Assembly: GCF_000011905.1 (NCBI RefSeq)
Contig: NC_002936.3
Span: 868,001-932,000 of the forward strand
DNA length: 64,000 nucleotides
From: Dehalococcoides mccartyi 195
GTDB lineage: Bacteria; Chloroflexota; Dehalococcoidia; Dehalococcoidales; Dehalococcoidaceae
Direction of reading: 5' to 3'
Shown here: one piece after another, positions 53,344 to 63,013 of the stretch
Layout: the number at the start of each line of letters is the position of its first letter
Position numbering within the stretch: the first letter of the stretch is position 1
Position numbers and translations under genes: made by a program
The notes under the pieces: generated by a model
The model's database searches: none
The model's input: the letters and a program-made list of their open reading frames with translations, nothing else
What the model was told of the DNA's origin: nothing

Positions 53344-53733
53344 TCAGCCTAAGATAGTTTCAGCTTTCTCAGGGTTGCTCACCTTCAGTACTATCCTGGC
53401 CCGGCCCGGTGTAGAATCCAAAAAGGCATAGAAATAATCTATATTGATATCAGCCTTGCCAAGCGGTTCAACTACTGTCTTCAAAAGCCCGCTGGGAATA
53501 TCCGGGATTTCAGCCGTAACCATCATATCCGTACGGCTGGTAAAACCGGCTTTTTTAAGTGCCTCTGCCCCGTCATCAGGATTATCTAAAATCATGCGGA
53601 CAATACCGAATTCGGCGGTTTCACTAACAGATAAGGCCCGGATATTTATTTTTGACTTATCCATAGCCTGCAAGATTGCAGACAAACGCCCGGGTTTATT
53701 TTCCACAAAAACGGAAACCTGTTTTATCATCAT
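53344..53733 (-). CDS. Tandem ACT-domain protein
   Basis: 129 residues with two ACT folds: QVSVFVENKPGRLSAILQAM at 5-24 and LLKTVVEPLGKADINIDYFY near 83-102. ACT pairs bind amino acids. It follows paaK by 20 nt with GGAGGAAGAGG before the ATG, an arrangement common for aryl-acetate CoA ligases linked to amino-acid breakdown, so it may sense an aromatic amino acid. Confidence 0.87.
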   Translation of the reverse strand: MMIKQVSVFVENKPGRLSAILQAMDKSKINIRALSVSETAEFGIVRMILDNPDDGAEALKKAGFTSRTDMMVTAEIPDIPSGLLKTVVEPLGKADINIDYFYAFLDSTPGRARIVLKVSNPEKAETILG

Positions 53734-53753
53734 TTTCCTCTTCCTCCTGGTTG

Positions 53754-55073
53754 CTACCTGTTTTCAGGTAATTCGGAACGGTCAATAACCCTTTTTGCCT
53801 TGCCCTCAGTCCGGGCCAGACTGCGCGGTTCTACCAGCTTGATTTTGGCGCGTATACCCAGTACGCTATCCAGTTCGGCCTGAAGTTTTTTCTGAAGGGC
53901 ATTCAAACCGGCCATTTCGTCAGAGAAAATGCCTTCGGACACTTCCACCCATATTTCCAGCTCATCTGAGGCAAAAGCATTGTGCCTGTCTACTATTATC
54001 TGGTAATGGGGTTCAATACCCTCTACGGTAAGGAGGACACTTTCAATCTGTGAGGGGAACACCGAAACGCCCCTTACCCGTATCATATCATCACTCCGGC
54101 CGGATATCTGAGCCATACGCACCATAGTCCGCCCGCAGCCACACTTTTCAGGCATCAGGCTGGTAATGTCTTTAGTCCGGAAACGCAGTACCGGCTGGGC
54201 CTGTTTGTTTATGGTGGTAATTACCAGTTCCCCTTTTTGGCCGTAAGGAAGTACTTCACCCGTTTCAGGGTTTATTATCTCCACCAGGAAATTATCCTCC
54301 CAGATATGCAGGCCGCATTTCTGGGGACATTCCATAGCCACACCCGGCCCGGTTATTTCGGTCAGACCGTATATATTAAGGGCGGTTATACCCAGCTTGG
54401 CTTCTATTTCGCGGCGCATATTTTCGCTCCACGGCTCGGCACCCATAATGCCCAGCTTGAGCGAAGAATTATGAAAATCCAGACCCATTTCCTTGCCGGC
54501 TTCATACATTATCAGGGAGTAAGACGGGGTACAGCTAATGACCGTAGTACCCAAATCCTGCAGCAGCATCAGCTGGCGTTTGGTGTTGCCGGTAGAGGCC
54601 GGCACTACCGCCACCCCCAGTTTTTCCGCCCCGTAATGAAGCCCCAGCCCGCCGGTAAAAAGCCCGTAACCGTAAGCGTTCTGCAAAATATCTTCAGGCA
54701 CTACCCCGGCACAGCTTAAGGAACGGGCTATCAGTTCAGCCCAGGTATCCACATCCTTGGCGGTATAGGGAGCAATAACAGGCTTGCCTGTAGTACCGGA
54801 CGAAGACTGTATGCGGGATATTTCATTTTTAGGCACACAGCATAACCCGAAGGGATAGTTCTGCCGGAAATCTTCCTTGCTGGTAAAGGGAAGGCGGGCT
54901 ATGTCTTTTAAGGTTTTTATATCGGCGGGTTTTACCCCCAGTTTATCCATACTCTGGCGGTAAAAAGGGTTTCGCTCATAGATATAAGAGACTGTCTCCT
55001 GAAGTCTTTTCAGCTGCAACGCTTCCAGCTGCGGCCGGGGAAGGGTTTCATATTCGGGGCTACGTATAACCAC
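53754..55073 (-). CDS. paaK: Phenylacetate-CoA ligase
   Basis: 439 residues from GTG 55073 with AGGAGGAG upstream. ATP-binding SSSGTTGKPVIAPYT, PFTSKEDFRQNYPFG and the YGLTEITGPGVA motif are characteristic of PaaK. It makes phenylacetyl-CoA from phenylacetate, ATP and CoA. With IorAB (1031-3416) it would interconvert aryl-acetates and aryl-acetyl-CoA; the direction in vivo is not known. Confidence 0.92.
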   Translation of the reverse strand: MVIRSPEYETLPRPQLEALQLKRLQETVSYIYERNPFYRQSMDKLGVKPADIKTLKDIARLPFTSKEDFRQNYPFGLCCVPKNEISRIQSSSGTTGKPVIAPYTAKDVDTWAELIARSLSCAGVVPEDILQNAYGYGLFTGGLGLHYGAEKLGVAVVPASTGNTKRQLMLLQDLGTTVISCTPSYSLIMYEAGKEMGLDFHNSSLKLGIMGAEPWSENMRREIEAKLGITALNIYGLTEITGPGVAMECPQKCGLHIWEDNFLVEIINPETGEVLPYGQKGELVITTINKQAQPVLRFRTKDITSLMPEKCGCGRTMVRMAQISGRSDDMIRVRGVSVFPSQIESVLLTVEGIEPHYQIIVDRHNAFASDELEIWVEVSEGIFSDEMAGLNALQKKLQAELDSVLGIRAKIKLVEPRSLARTEGKAKRVIDRSELPENR

Positions 55074-55263
55074 TGGCTCCTCCTAATATAATGACAACTA
55101 TATAACAGGGTAAACGGAATTACCCTGGCAAATACTGCCGGCAAAAAGTATAACAGGGAATATTTTACCCCTTTTTCTCTAATGAGGAAATAGCTTTTAT
55201 TTATATCTTTCCAAAGTAAGCGGAATAAATTTCCAGGGGTTTCAGGCCGAAGGGGAATAGCAA

Positions 55264-55289
55264 AACAGCCGCCGATATCAGTTTGGCTG
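55264..55289 (-). terminator. Terminator overlapping the kinase stop codon
   Basis: Minus strand CAGCC/GGCTG hairpin then TTTT, with the TGA stop (55278-55280) inside the loop. Confidence 0.5.
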
Positions 55290-58200
55290 TGAAAGTATCT
55301 TAAGCAGGGTGTCTTTCAAAACTGCTATATTAAAAGGCTTGTTTATACAGGGTATATCATTGGCAACCATAAGCTTGCCGGAGGTATCACCGGTAATAAA
55401 AATCACCCGTTTTGCCATCTTGGGCCATTTAGCGGTTATTGCTGAATAAAGCTCCAGGCCGCTCATGCCGGGCATGCGTATATCCAGAAGAATAGCATCA
55501 TATTTATTTTTAGAAATCATTTCCATAGCTTCCTGGGGGGCTTCGCATTCATCTACTTGATAGCCATCTTGGGTAAGCACAATCCGTATCAGTGACCGGA
55601 TAGCCGGCTCATCATCAACTGCCAGTATAGATGCTTTTTTAGCTAGCTCTATAGCCATGCTATCCTGATTGCTGATAGCAGATTTTTCATTGGAAAGCTT
55701 TATGGGCAATTCCACAATAAATTCAGCCCCTTCACCGGGGATACTTTCTCCCCGGATAGTGCCATCATGTTCCAGTATGATACCGTGAGACAAACTGAGC
55801 CCCAAGCCCGAACCTTCACCTGGCTCTTTGGTGGTAAAGAATGGCTGAAAGAGTTTACCCAGTGTCTCGGCGGACATACCCATACCATTATCACGGAAAG
55901 ACATTCTGATTCTATCCCCCGTCCGGCTGACGGTAATAGTCAGTGTGCCTTTTTCATGGGCTTTTTTCATGGAATATTCGGCATTTAGAATCAGATTCAG
56001 AATAACCTGCTGGATTTGGCCGGAATCAACAGTCAGCAGCGGCAGCCCGGGTTCATAATGCCTGACTACATCTATGTTGGCTGTTTTCAGCACGTAACTG
56101 CGTAATTCCAAAGTATTATCAATAAGTTCGGTAATATTTATACTGCTCCTGACCGGTTTGGATTGGCGGGCAAATGTAAGCATCCGCTTTACAATCTCCA
56201 CTACCCTTTGACTGCCGGAATTGATTATCTGCAGCTGCTCCATAGCATCAGGCGGCAAATCTTCCCTATCCATAAGGATAGAAGCAAAACCGATTACCCC
56301 CGTCAGAGGGTTATTTATCTCATGGGCAATTCCGGCGGCCATTTCGCCTATTGCCGCCAGACGGCTGGACATTTCAGATTGGTGACGCAGTTTTTTCTGT
56401 TCTTCCTCCAGCCTCTTGCGTTCGCTTATATCCCTGGCAAGGGTAATAACCGTATGCTTGCCCCCAAACTCAAACATACGCGAGTGCAGTTCAACCGGTA
56501 TGGTTTCACCTGATTTCGTCTTTAGCGTTTGCTCAGCTACCAGTTCAGAATTTTTTTCTGCCTGACGCATGGTATCTGTAAATACATTAACCGTGGGTAT
56601 TCCTTTTGAAACCACATCCAGCGGGTTCATCTGCAGCATTTCCTGGCGGCTGTACCCCAGCATAGCCACCGCAGCATCATTCATCTCTATAAATTTGCCG
56701 GGGGAATAATCCGCCTCCGGCTGATACACCAGAATGGCATCGGTAACGCTATTAAAAAGCACTTGATAACTCTGCAGGCTTTCGCTCAAGGCTTTTTCGG
56801 CCTGTTTGCGCTCTGTAGTATCCCGGATAATATTTATCAGGGTGGTTGTCCCTTCAATATCTGCTCCCCGTGAGCTGACTTCCACCGGGAAAGTGCTGCC
56901 GTCTTTACGGCGGTGCATGGTTTCAAAAAGCATGCCATGAGCATAGGCTTGCTCAAACTCAGAGTCACTAAGTATCCTGGCTTGCGGGGCACGCAAATCT
57001 TGTATTCTCATTGACAAAAGCTGTTTACGGCTATATCCGTAGGACTTTACAGCCGCGGTATTAGCTTCCAGCAATCGCCCGGTTTGCCTGTCCAGGAACA
57101 GGATAATATCCCGGCTGTCTTCGGCAATCAGTTTGTATTTCTGGAGGGCATCTTCGGCTTCTTTACGGGCTGTAATATCTACAATCATAGCCAGATAGTA
57201 AAGCAGATTCCCTCCGGCATCCCGGATACCGGCCACGGACAGATGCACCCAGAATACACTGCCGCTTTTGTGAATATATCTCTTATCCGTTTCATAACGG
57301 CTGATTTCCCTGTTTTTCAGCTGATTCAGATGAATTAAATCTTTAGGCCAATCATCCGGGTGGGTAATATCCCTGACTGACAGATTAGTCAGCTCGTCAT
57401 CAGAATAATCTAACATTTTGCAGAATTTATCATTGACCTGCCGGTATTTGAAGCCCAAATCATATATGGCAGCACCTATAGGAGACTGGTCAAAAGTTGA
57501 ACGGAATCTGGCTTCGCTTTCACGGAGTAATTCTTCGGCCTGCTTTCTCTTGGTAATATCCTGAATTGTACCGAACACCAAATTCCGCTTGGCATCATAC
57601 TCTGCTATAGAGTGTACATACAAAACAGCTCCGTCGGTAGGCCGTTTTATTTTAAACTCAATATCATACGGGATATTATGCTTTATCAGGTCATTCATGG
57701 CTTTATCCAGGTCAGACCTGTATTCGGAAAGAGGTATCTGCTGGACAAAAGGAATAGTGATACTCTCGCTCTCTAAGCCATATATTTCTCTGGCACCGGC
57801 AGAGGGATATACCAGCCCATTGGCTAAATCAAATTCCCAATAACCGAATCCGGCTACCTGTTCGGCTTTTACCAAACGGCTATGACTTTGCTCAAGTTCA
57901 CGGGCGGCCTCTTTACGGCTGGTTATATCCCGGGCCAGAGTAAGCACCGCCGGCTTGCCCTGCAAGTCAAATAAATGGAATGTCATTTCCACCGGAATAG
58001 CCTGACCGCATTTGTGCCGCAGTCTGGACTCACGGGTTATTACCTTATGACGGTAAAGCTTATCGGTGGTCTCTTCCAAGATAAGGTCTGACGGCAAACT
58101 AAAAAACAGCTCCTTTACTGACATTGACAAGAGCTGTTCATGGGTATAGCCGAGCATATCCGAAGCCACTTTATTCAGTTCAATAAACTCATCCGCCCAC

Positions 58201-59054
58201 TTATGGTCATCAATATAACAGACAAAAGCCGCATCACCTATGCTTTCAAAAAGGGCCTGATATTTCCGCTGGCTTTCCCTGATAGCTTCTTCTGCCAAAT
58301 GCCTCTGGGTAATATCCTGCAATGTGCAATGGGTTTGTTTAAAATTACCCTTAGTATCACGGGCTATTTTCCCGCTGAATGCTATCAGCACCACTGACCC
58401 GTCTTTGCGGTTCATATAAAATTCGGTAGCGGCAGTACCAGTATTTTTGAAAACAGCAAAGCGTTTCTTGAAAAGGTCTATCTGGTCAGGCCGCAAAAAA
58501 TCACCGAACCAGCGGCCGGCAACTTCTTCTTTGGTGTATCCCATTTCATCCAGCCAGACCTGATTGACCTCTATCAGACGGCCTTCGGAATCCAGTGACT
58601 GGTAACCGATGGGGGATTTCTGGTAGAACTCCCGGTAACGTTCTTCAGTTTTGCGCAGCTCTTCTTCTGCCAGCTTGCGCTCGGTAATATCCCGTATATT
58701 GCACTGGAGGATTTTATCCTCACCGACATAATAGGTATTGCTGGTAAATTCCGCCTGGCGTATTTGGCCGCTTTTTGTCTCAAGGTATACGTCTTCGTGG
58801 CGAATACCGCTTTTAGCCTGCAGAACTTCAAATGCCTTGCGGTTGGAAACTATATGATGGAATAGACCAATTTCCCAGAGTTTTTTACCGATAATAGCGT
58901 CTGTATCATAACCCAGCATCTCGAACAAAAAGGGGTTGGCATCAGTTATTTTGCCGGATTCGGCATCAATAATGAGAATACCGTCTTGAGCCGTTTCGAA
59001 AAGGCGGCGATATCGCAGTTCTGAAACTTCCGGATTCGGCCTTTTGTTATTCAT
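55278..59054 (-). CDS. Soluble hybrid histidine kinase: seven PAS, HisKA, HATPase, receiver
   Basis: 1258 residues, no membrane segment. Seven PAS blocks each start with a (R/K/S)Y/F motif and end at a DITxRK linker (about 10-880). The phospho-acceptor H-box is GEMAAGIAHEINNPLTGVIG, the ATP-binding N and G boxes are NLILNAEYSM and GEGSGLGLSLS, and the C-terminal receiver has VDDEPAIRSLI, LLDIRMPGMSG and a distal lysine in CINKPFN. A cytoplasmic sensor of redox, gas or ligand; no response regulator gene adjoins. PAS ligand unknown. Confidence 0.92.
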   Translation of the reverse strand: MNNKRPNPEVSELRYRRLFETAQDGILIIDAESGKITDANPFLFEMLGYDTDAIIGKKLWEIGLFHHIVSNRKAFEVLQAKSGIRHEDVYLETKSGQIRQAEFTSNTYYVGEDKILQCNIRDITERKLAEEELRKTEERYREFYQKSPIGYQSLDSEGRLIEVNQVWLDEMGYTKEEVAGRWFGDFLRPDQIDLFKKRFAVFKNTGTAATEFYMNRKDGSVVLIAFSGKIARDTKGNFKQTHCTLQDITQRHLAEEAIRESQRKYQALFESIGDAAFVCYIDDHKWADEFIELNKVASDMLGYTHEQLLSMSVKELFFSLPSDLILEETTDKLYRHKVITRESRLRHKCGQAIPVEMTFHLFDLQGKPAVLTLARDITSRKEAARELEQSHSRLVKAEQVAGFGYWEFDLANGLVYPSAGAREIYGLESESITIPFVQQIPLSEYRSDLDKAMNDLIKHNIPYDIEFKIKRPTDGAVLYVHSIAEYDAKRNLVFGTIQDITKRKQAEELLRESEARFRSTFDQSPIGAAIYDLGFKYRQVNDKFCKMLDYSDDELTNLSVRDITHPDDWPKDLIHLNQLKNREISRYETDKRYIHKSGSVFWVHLSVAGIRDAGGNLLYYLAMIVDITARKEAEDALQKYKLIAEDSRDIILFLDRQTGRLLEANTAAVKSYGYSRKQLLSMRIQDLRAPQARILSDSEFEQAYAHGMLFETMHRRKDGSTFPVEVSSRGADIEGTTTLINIIRDTTERKQAEKALSESLQSYQVLFNSVTDAILVYQPEADYSPGKFIEMNDAAVAMLGYSRQEMLQMNPLDVVSKGIPTVNVFTDTMRQAEKNSELVAEQTLKTKSGETIPVELHSRMFEFGGKHTVITLARDISERKRLEEEQKKLRHQSEMSSRLAAIGEMAAGIAHEINNPLTGVIGFASILMDREDLPPDAMEQLQIINSGSQRVVEIVKRMLTFARQSKPVRSSINITELIDNTLELRSYVLKTANIDVVRHYEPGLPLLTVDSGQIQQVILNLILNAEYSMKKAHEKGTLTITVSRTGDRIRMSFRDNGMGMSAETLGKLFQPFFTTKEPGEGSGLGLSLSHGIILEHDGTIRGESIPGEGAEFIVELPIKLSNEKSAISNQDSMAIELAKKASILAVDDEPAIRSLIRIVLTQDGYQVDECEAPQEAMEMISKNKYDAILLDIRMPGMSGLELYSAITAKWPKMAKRVIFITGDTSGKLMVANDIPCINKPFNIAVLKDTLLKILSQPN

Positions 59055-59223
59055 TTATACCCACCCTACCCGCAGGAATATAGGATCTGATGATTTATGG
59101 TAACTCCAAAGGCGTTTATACCCGCCGCCACACTATACTCCATCTTCACAGTATTACTTTACCCTGTAACATTTCCGCTGTCCATGAAAATTATATCTTC
59201 CTTTCCGGCCAAACGGATAACAC

Positions 59224-59793
59224 CTAAACCCTAAGCAACCCCCTGAATCCTCTGGAGGCATACCATGAGATTGCGCCGTTATGAAACACAAACACATGGC
59301 CGTAACGGCAATCAGCAAAAATAGCCCCGCCCAGTTTCCGGATATCCGCCGGGGTTTTTAACCAGCTGTCAGTCTTGGTATCAAAACTGCCGGATTTTTG
59401 CAATGTACGGTACTGCTCCTCGGTTAAAAGTTCAATCCCCATCTCATTGGCCATATCAACAGCATTCCCGCCCGGTGCCGGCCGCTTCTCTGCCGCCGCA
59501 CGGTCATAACACGCTCTTCGGCGTCCTTCCGGGCTTTGGGGCGAACAATCATAGAATAAATATTCACCTGTACTTTTGTCATAATCAATCACATCCGGCT
59601 CACCGCCGGTTTTTTCCATCTCACCCAATGACCACAATTTAAGGGTATCTGCCTTAAGCTTTTCTTGCACCTTAGCCCAAACAATGCCCTCGTGGCGGTG
59701 TATATTTTGCTCAAAACGCCCTTTAAGCAGGCCAAGTAATTTAGCCTGTTCTTCCGGAGATAATACTTTTTCTGAACCTTCATTACTTATCAT
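59224..59793 (-). CDS. DUF4256 family protein
   Basis: 189 residues. Typical DUF4256 features: LLGLLKGRFEQNIHRHEGI near residue 20, LWSLGEMEKTGGEPDVI, FYDCSPQSPEGRRRACYD and the C-terminal ADIRKLGGAIFADCRYGHVF. Soluble, function unknown. Stand-alone, behind the sensor kinase and upstream of the 16S operon terminator. Confidence 0.87.
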   Translation of the reverse strand: MISNEGSEKVLSPEEQAKLLGLLKGRFEQNIHRHEGIVWAKVQEKLKADTLKLWSLGEMEKTGGEPDVIDYDKSTGEYLFYDCSPQSPEGRRRACYDRAAAEKRPAPGGNAVDMANEMGIELLTEEQYRTLQKSGSFDTKTDSWLKTPADIRKLGGAIFADCRYGHVFVFHNGAISWYASRGFRGLLRV

Positions 59794-59876
59794 ACTGTTA
59801 TATTACCTCCGGCAATCAGTCTTTTTAAAGTAAATATTTTCATTTCACAAAGATTTTTTTGCCCGCCCAATAACCC

Positions 59877-59920
59877 GGTGAATACTAAACTATACCAATT
59901 TGCAGCGCAGGTTATTCACC
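59877..59920. repeat. 8-bp inverted repeat upstream of the DUF4256 gene
   Basis: GGTGAATA (59877-59884) and TATTCACC (59913-59920) flank a 28-bp centre that contains AACTATA, the motif repeated at 51620. Confidence 0.35.
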
Positions 59921-59960
59921 TAAAATGAAATAATAGACATTATCTTCCTGCTTCTTTATA

Positions 59961-59991
59961 AAAAAACCGGTTCTCTCGCGAAAAACCGGTT
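59961..59991 (-). terminator. Terminator of the 16S-tRNA-Ile operon
   Basis: AACCGGTT repeated in hairpin form (59965-59972, 59984-59991) with a U-run on the minus strand, downstream of tRNA-Ile. Confidence 0.8.
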
Positions 59992-60039
59992 AATCAGCAG
60001 GTATTTTTATTCGTTTGATTATGCTAAGTTTTAGCTTTA

Positions 60040-60116
60040 TGGTGGGCCATCTTGGTCTCGAACCAAGGACCTCAGTCTTATCAGGACTGCGCTCTAACCA
60101 GCTGAGCTAATGGCCC
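60040..60116 (-). tRNA. tRNA-Ile (anticodon GAT)
   Basis: Acceptor GGGCCAT/ATGGCCC, anticodon loop CTGATAA giving GAT; CCA encoded. It lies 3' of the 16S gene, the usual spacer tRNA, but no 23S follows. Confidence 0.96.
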
Positions 60117-60308
60117 GATTGATAACAACAGACAGATTGGGTATCTTCGAAATACTACCCGAAAAACGTCAATATAATATAGCAAACAGGACGCTTAGCG
60201 CAAGTCCTTCAGCCCAAAATGCCTAACAAAACCTACATGAGTTTCAAAGCGGGATAGATACAGGTTAGCAATCAGGAGAAAGTAATTTTTATCCCCTTAT
60301 AACACTAA

Positions 60309-60339
60309 CACCTTAACCCCTGGATAGCGGAAAGAAAAG
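60309..60339 (-). repeat. 3' half of the pre-16S RNase III processing stem
   Basis: CACCTTAAC (60309-60317) and a 20-base block (60320-60339) are exact complements, in the transcript, of 61932-61962. They would form a nearly continuous stem closing off 16S rRNA. Confidence 0.8.
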
Positions 60340-60394
60340 AGAAGTATCCGTTTTAAGTCGGATATCGACCTAGGTTAATAGGCACGAGGCCAAT

Positions 60395-61900
<1,506 letters not shown>

Positions 61901-61931
61901 CAATAATAATTACTAGTGTATTGTTTTAAAA

Positions 61932-61962
61932 CTTTTCTTTCCGCTATCCAGTTGTTAAGGTG
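61932..61962 (-). repeat. 5' half of the pre-16S RNase III processing stem
   Basis: 20-base block at 61932-61951 plus GTTAAGGTG (61954-61962) on the plus strand; pairs with 60309-60339 in the precursor. Confidence 0.8.
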
Positions 61963-61984
61963 CATTAGTTCCAGACAAAAAGAG

Positions 61985-62014
61985 ATAGTATCACATTTCG
62001 TTACTCTCTGTCAA
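61985..62014 (-). promoter_or_regulatory. Promoter of the 16S operon
   Basis: Minus strand TTGACA (62009-62014), 18-bp spacer, TACTAT (61985-61990); the alternative -10 GATACT has a 16-bp spacer. About 85 nt upstream of mature 16S. Confidence 0.7.
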
Positions 62015-62448
62015 GGAAAAACCCCAGCCTGTTGAAGGCTTTTATGGAGTTGTTTACCGTGTAACCTGTCTTTTAAAGTGGCCGTTTTTATTCGGCAATC
62101 AATTTCAACGTGGGAGAGTATATCATAGGGTTTAGGGGAAAGCAAATCCCTTTTTAGCTTTGGAGGGGGGTATTTTTTAAAATATTTGGCATATTTTTTG
62201 TTATTTTTGCCCATCTGTCATATAACCTGGCATACATATGCTGGTCACGCAGTGCACCCTTAAAGATTTCTTTGGTGTGACGTGGCTTGTTTAAACCCCA
62301 AAATTTATAAAAGTTATTTTTTGACTGATTTAAAAAATAAGCTCGGGCTGCACTTATTAAATAAGAAACTCAAAAAGGCAGAAAGTTACTTTTATTCCGG
62401 CACCTTACCTTGGCTTTAAATACTAAATAAAAGCAAACAGGTAAAAAT
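62015..62448. other. Intergenic region upstream of the 16S operon, no gene seen
   Basis: AT-rich. A 67-codon minus-strand reading frame (62011-62214) overlaps the rRNA promoter and has no ribosome site; I do not accept it. No other feature found. Confidence 0.5.
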
Positions 62449-62489
62449 AAAGCCCTCTTCAAAACTTTTCAGCTTTGCAAAAGGGCTTT
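62449..62489 (-). terminator. Terminator of the tRNA-Gln/tRNA-Glu unit
   Basis: Minus strand AAAGCCCT/AGGGCTTT hairpin followed by ATTTTTACC. Confidence 0.7.
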
Positions 62490-62499
62490 AAATACCTAT

Positions 62500-62576
62500 T
62501 GGTAGCGCATACCGGATTCGAACCGGTGATCTCGTCCTTGAGAGGGACGCGTCCTGGGCCGCTAGACGAATGCGCC
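62500..62576 (-). tRNA. tRNA-Glu (anticodon CTC)
   Basis: Acceptor GGCGCAT/ATGCGCT (one G-U), anticodon loop CTCTCAA giving CTC; CCA encoded. Confidence 0.94.
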
Positions 62577-62589
62577 GTAAAGAACGAAA

Positions 62590-62663
62590 TGGCTGGGGAA
62601 GAAGGATTCGAACCTTCCCATACGGATTCAGAGTCCGCTGTCCTACCGCTAGACGATTCCCCA
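62590..62663 (-). tRNA. tRNA-Gln (anticodon CTG)
   Basis: Acceptor TGGGGAA/TTCCCCA, anticodon loop CTCTGAA giving CTG; CCA encoded. First of the two-tRNA unit. Confidence 0.94.
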
Positions 62664-62675
62664 ACATGCACACGG

Positions 62676-62704
62676 ATTATACAGTGAACCAAGCTGCAAA
62701 ACAA
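62676..62704 (-). promoter_or_regulatory. Promoter of the tRNA-Gln/tRNA-Glu unit
   Basis: Minus strand TTGTTT (62699-62704), 17-bp spacer, perfect TATAAT (62676-62681). The -35 lies within the inverted repeat at 62695-62742. Confidence 0.65.
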
Positions 62705-62742
62705 TGCCGCATCAATATTAAAAGGTGCGGCATTGTTTTGCA
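62695..62742. repeat. Perfect 17-bp inverted repeat
   Basis: TGCAAAACAATGCCGCA (62695-62711) and its complement (62726-62742) around a 14-nt loop. It follows the 43-residue ORF (stop at 62752) on the minus strand and could terminate it, with U-rich stem end. Confidence 0.7.
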
Positions 62743-62751
62743 AAAACTATC

Positions 62752-62883
62752 TTATGAAATAGGGGTAATTGCAGGAGGCATATAAAGGAAGCCATAGAAA
62801 ATAACTAAACTTATGCCAAAGCAACAAAACAGGAAGGCTAAGATGAAAGCTATGACGCCGGCATTCTCTAATAGTTTACTCAT
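62752..62883 (-). CDS. 43-residue membrane protein
   Basis: MSKLLENAGVIAFILAFLFC followed by CFGISLVIFYGFLYMPPAIT and PIS. One long hydrophobic helix (about residues 9-34) with two adjacent cysteines. A TAGGAGATAGGA site precedes the ATG, and a well-formed promoter (62924-62952) and an inverted-repeat terminator flank it. No homologue recognised. The complete gene architecture is the main evidence that it is real. Confidence 0.6.
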   Translation of the reverse strand: MSKLLENAGVIAFILAFLFCCFGISLVIFYGFLYMPPAITPIS

Positions 62884-62923
62884 TCCGTTTCCTATCTCCT
62901 ATATACATTTTTATATCAGGACT

Positions 62924-62952
62924 ATCATAAATGCTTTTTAATTTTAAGTCAA
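62924..62952 (-). promoter_or_regulatory. Promoter of the 43-residue membrane protein
   Basis: Minus strand TTGACT (62947-62952), 17-bp spacer, TATGAT (62924-62929). Confidence 0.65.
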
Positions 62953-62975
62953 GAAAACCCTGCATTTGTTCCTGC

Positions 62976-63003
62976 TTGACATGTATTTGCCGAATGGCAT
63001 AAT
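62976..63003 (+). promoter_or_regulatory. Promoter of rnc, placed for a near-leaderless mRNA
   Basis: TTGACA (62976-62981), 16-bp spacer, CATAAT (62998-63003). The start is expected near 63010, about 4 nt before ATG 63014. Confidence 0.65.
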
Positions 63004-63013
63004 CTTATCTGAA

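Noticed and set aside
62011-62214. 67-codon basic minus-strand frame
   Set aside because: Overlaps the 16S promoter -35, lacks a ribosome site and resembles nothing known.
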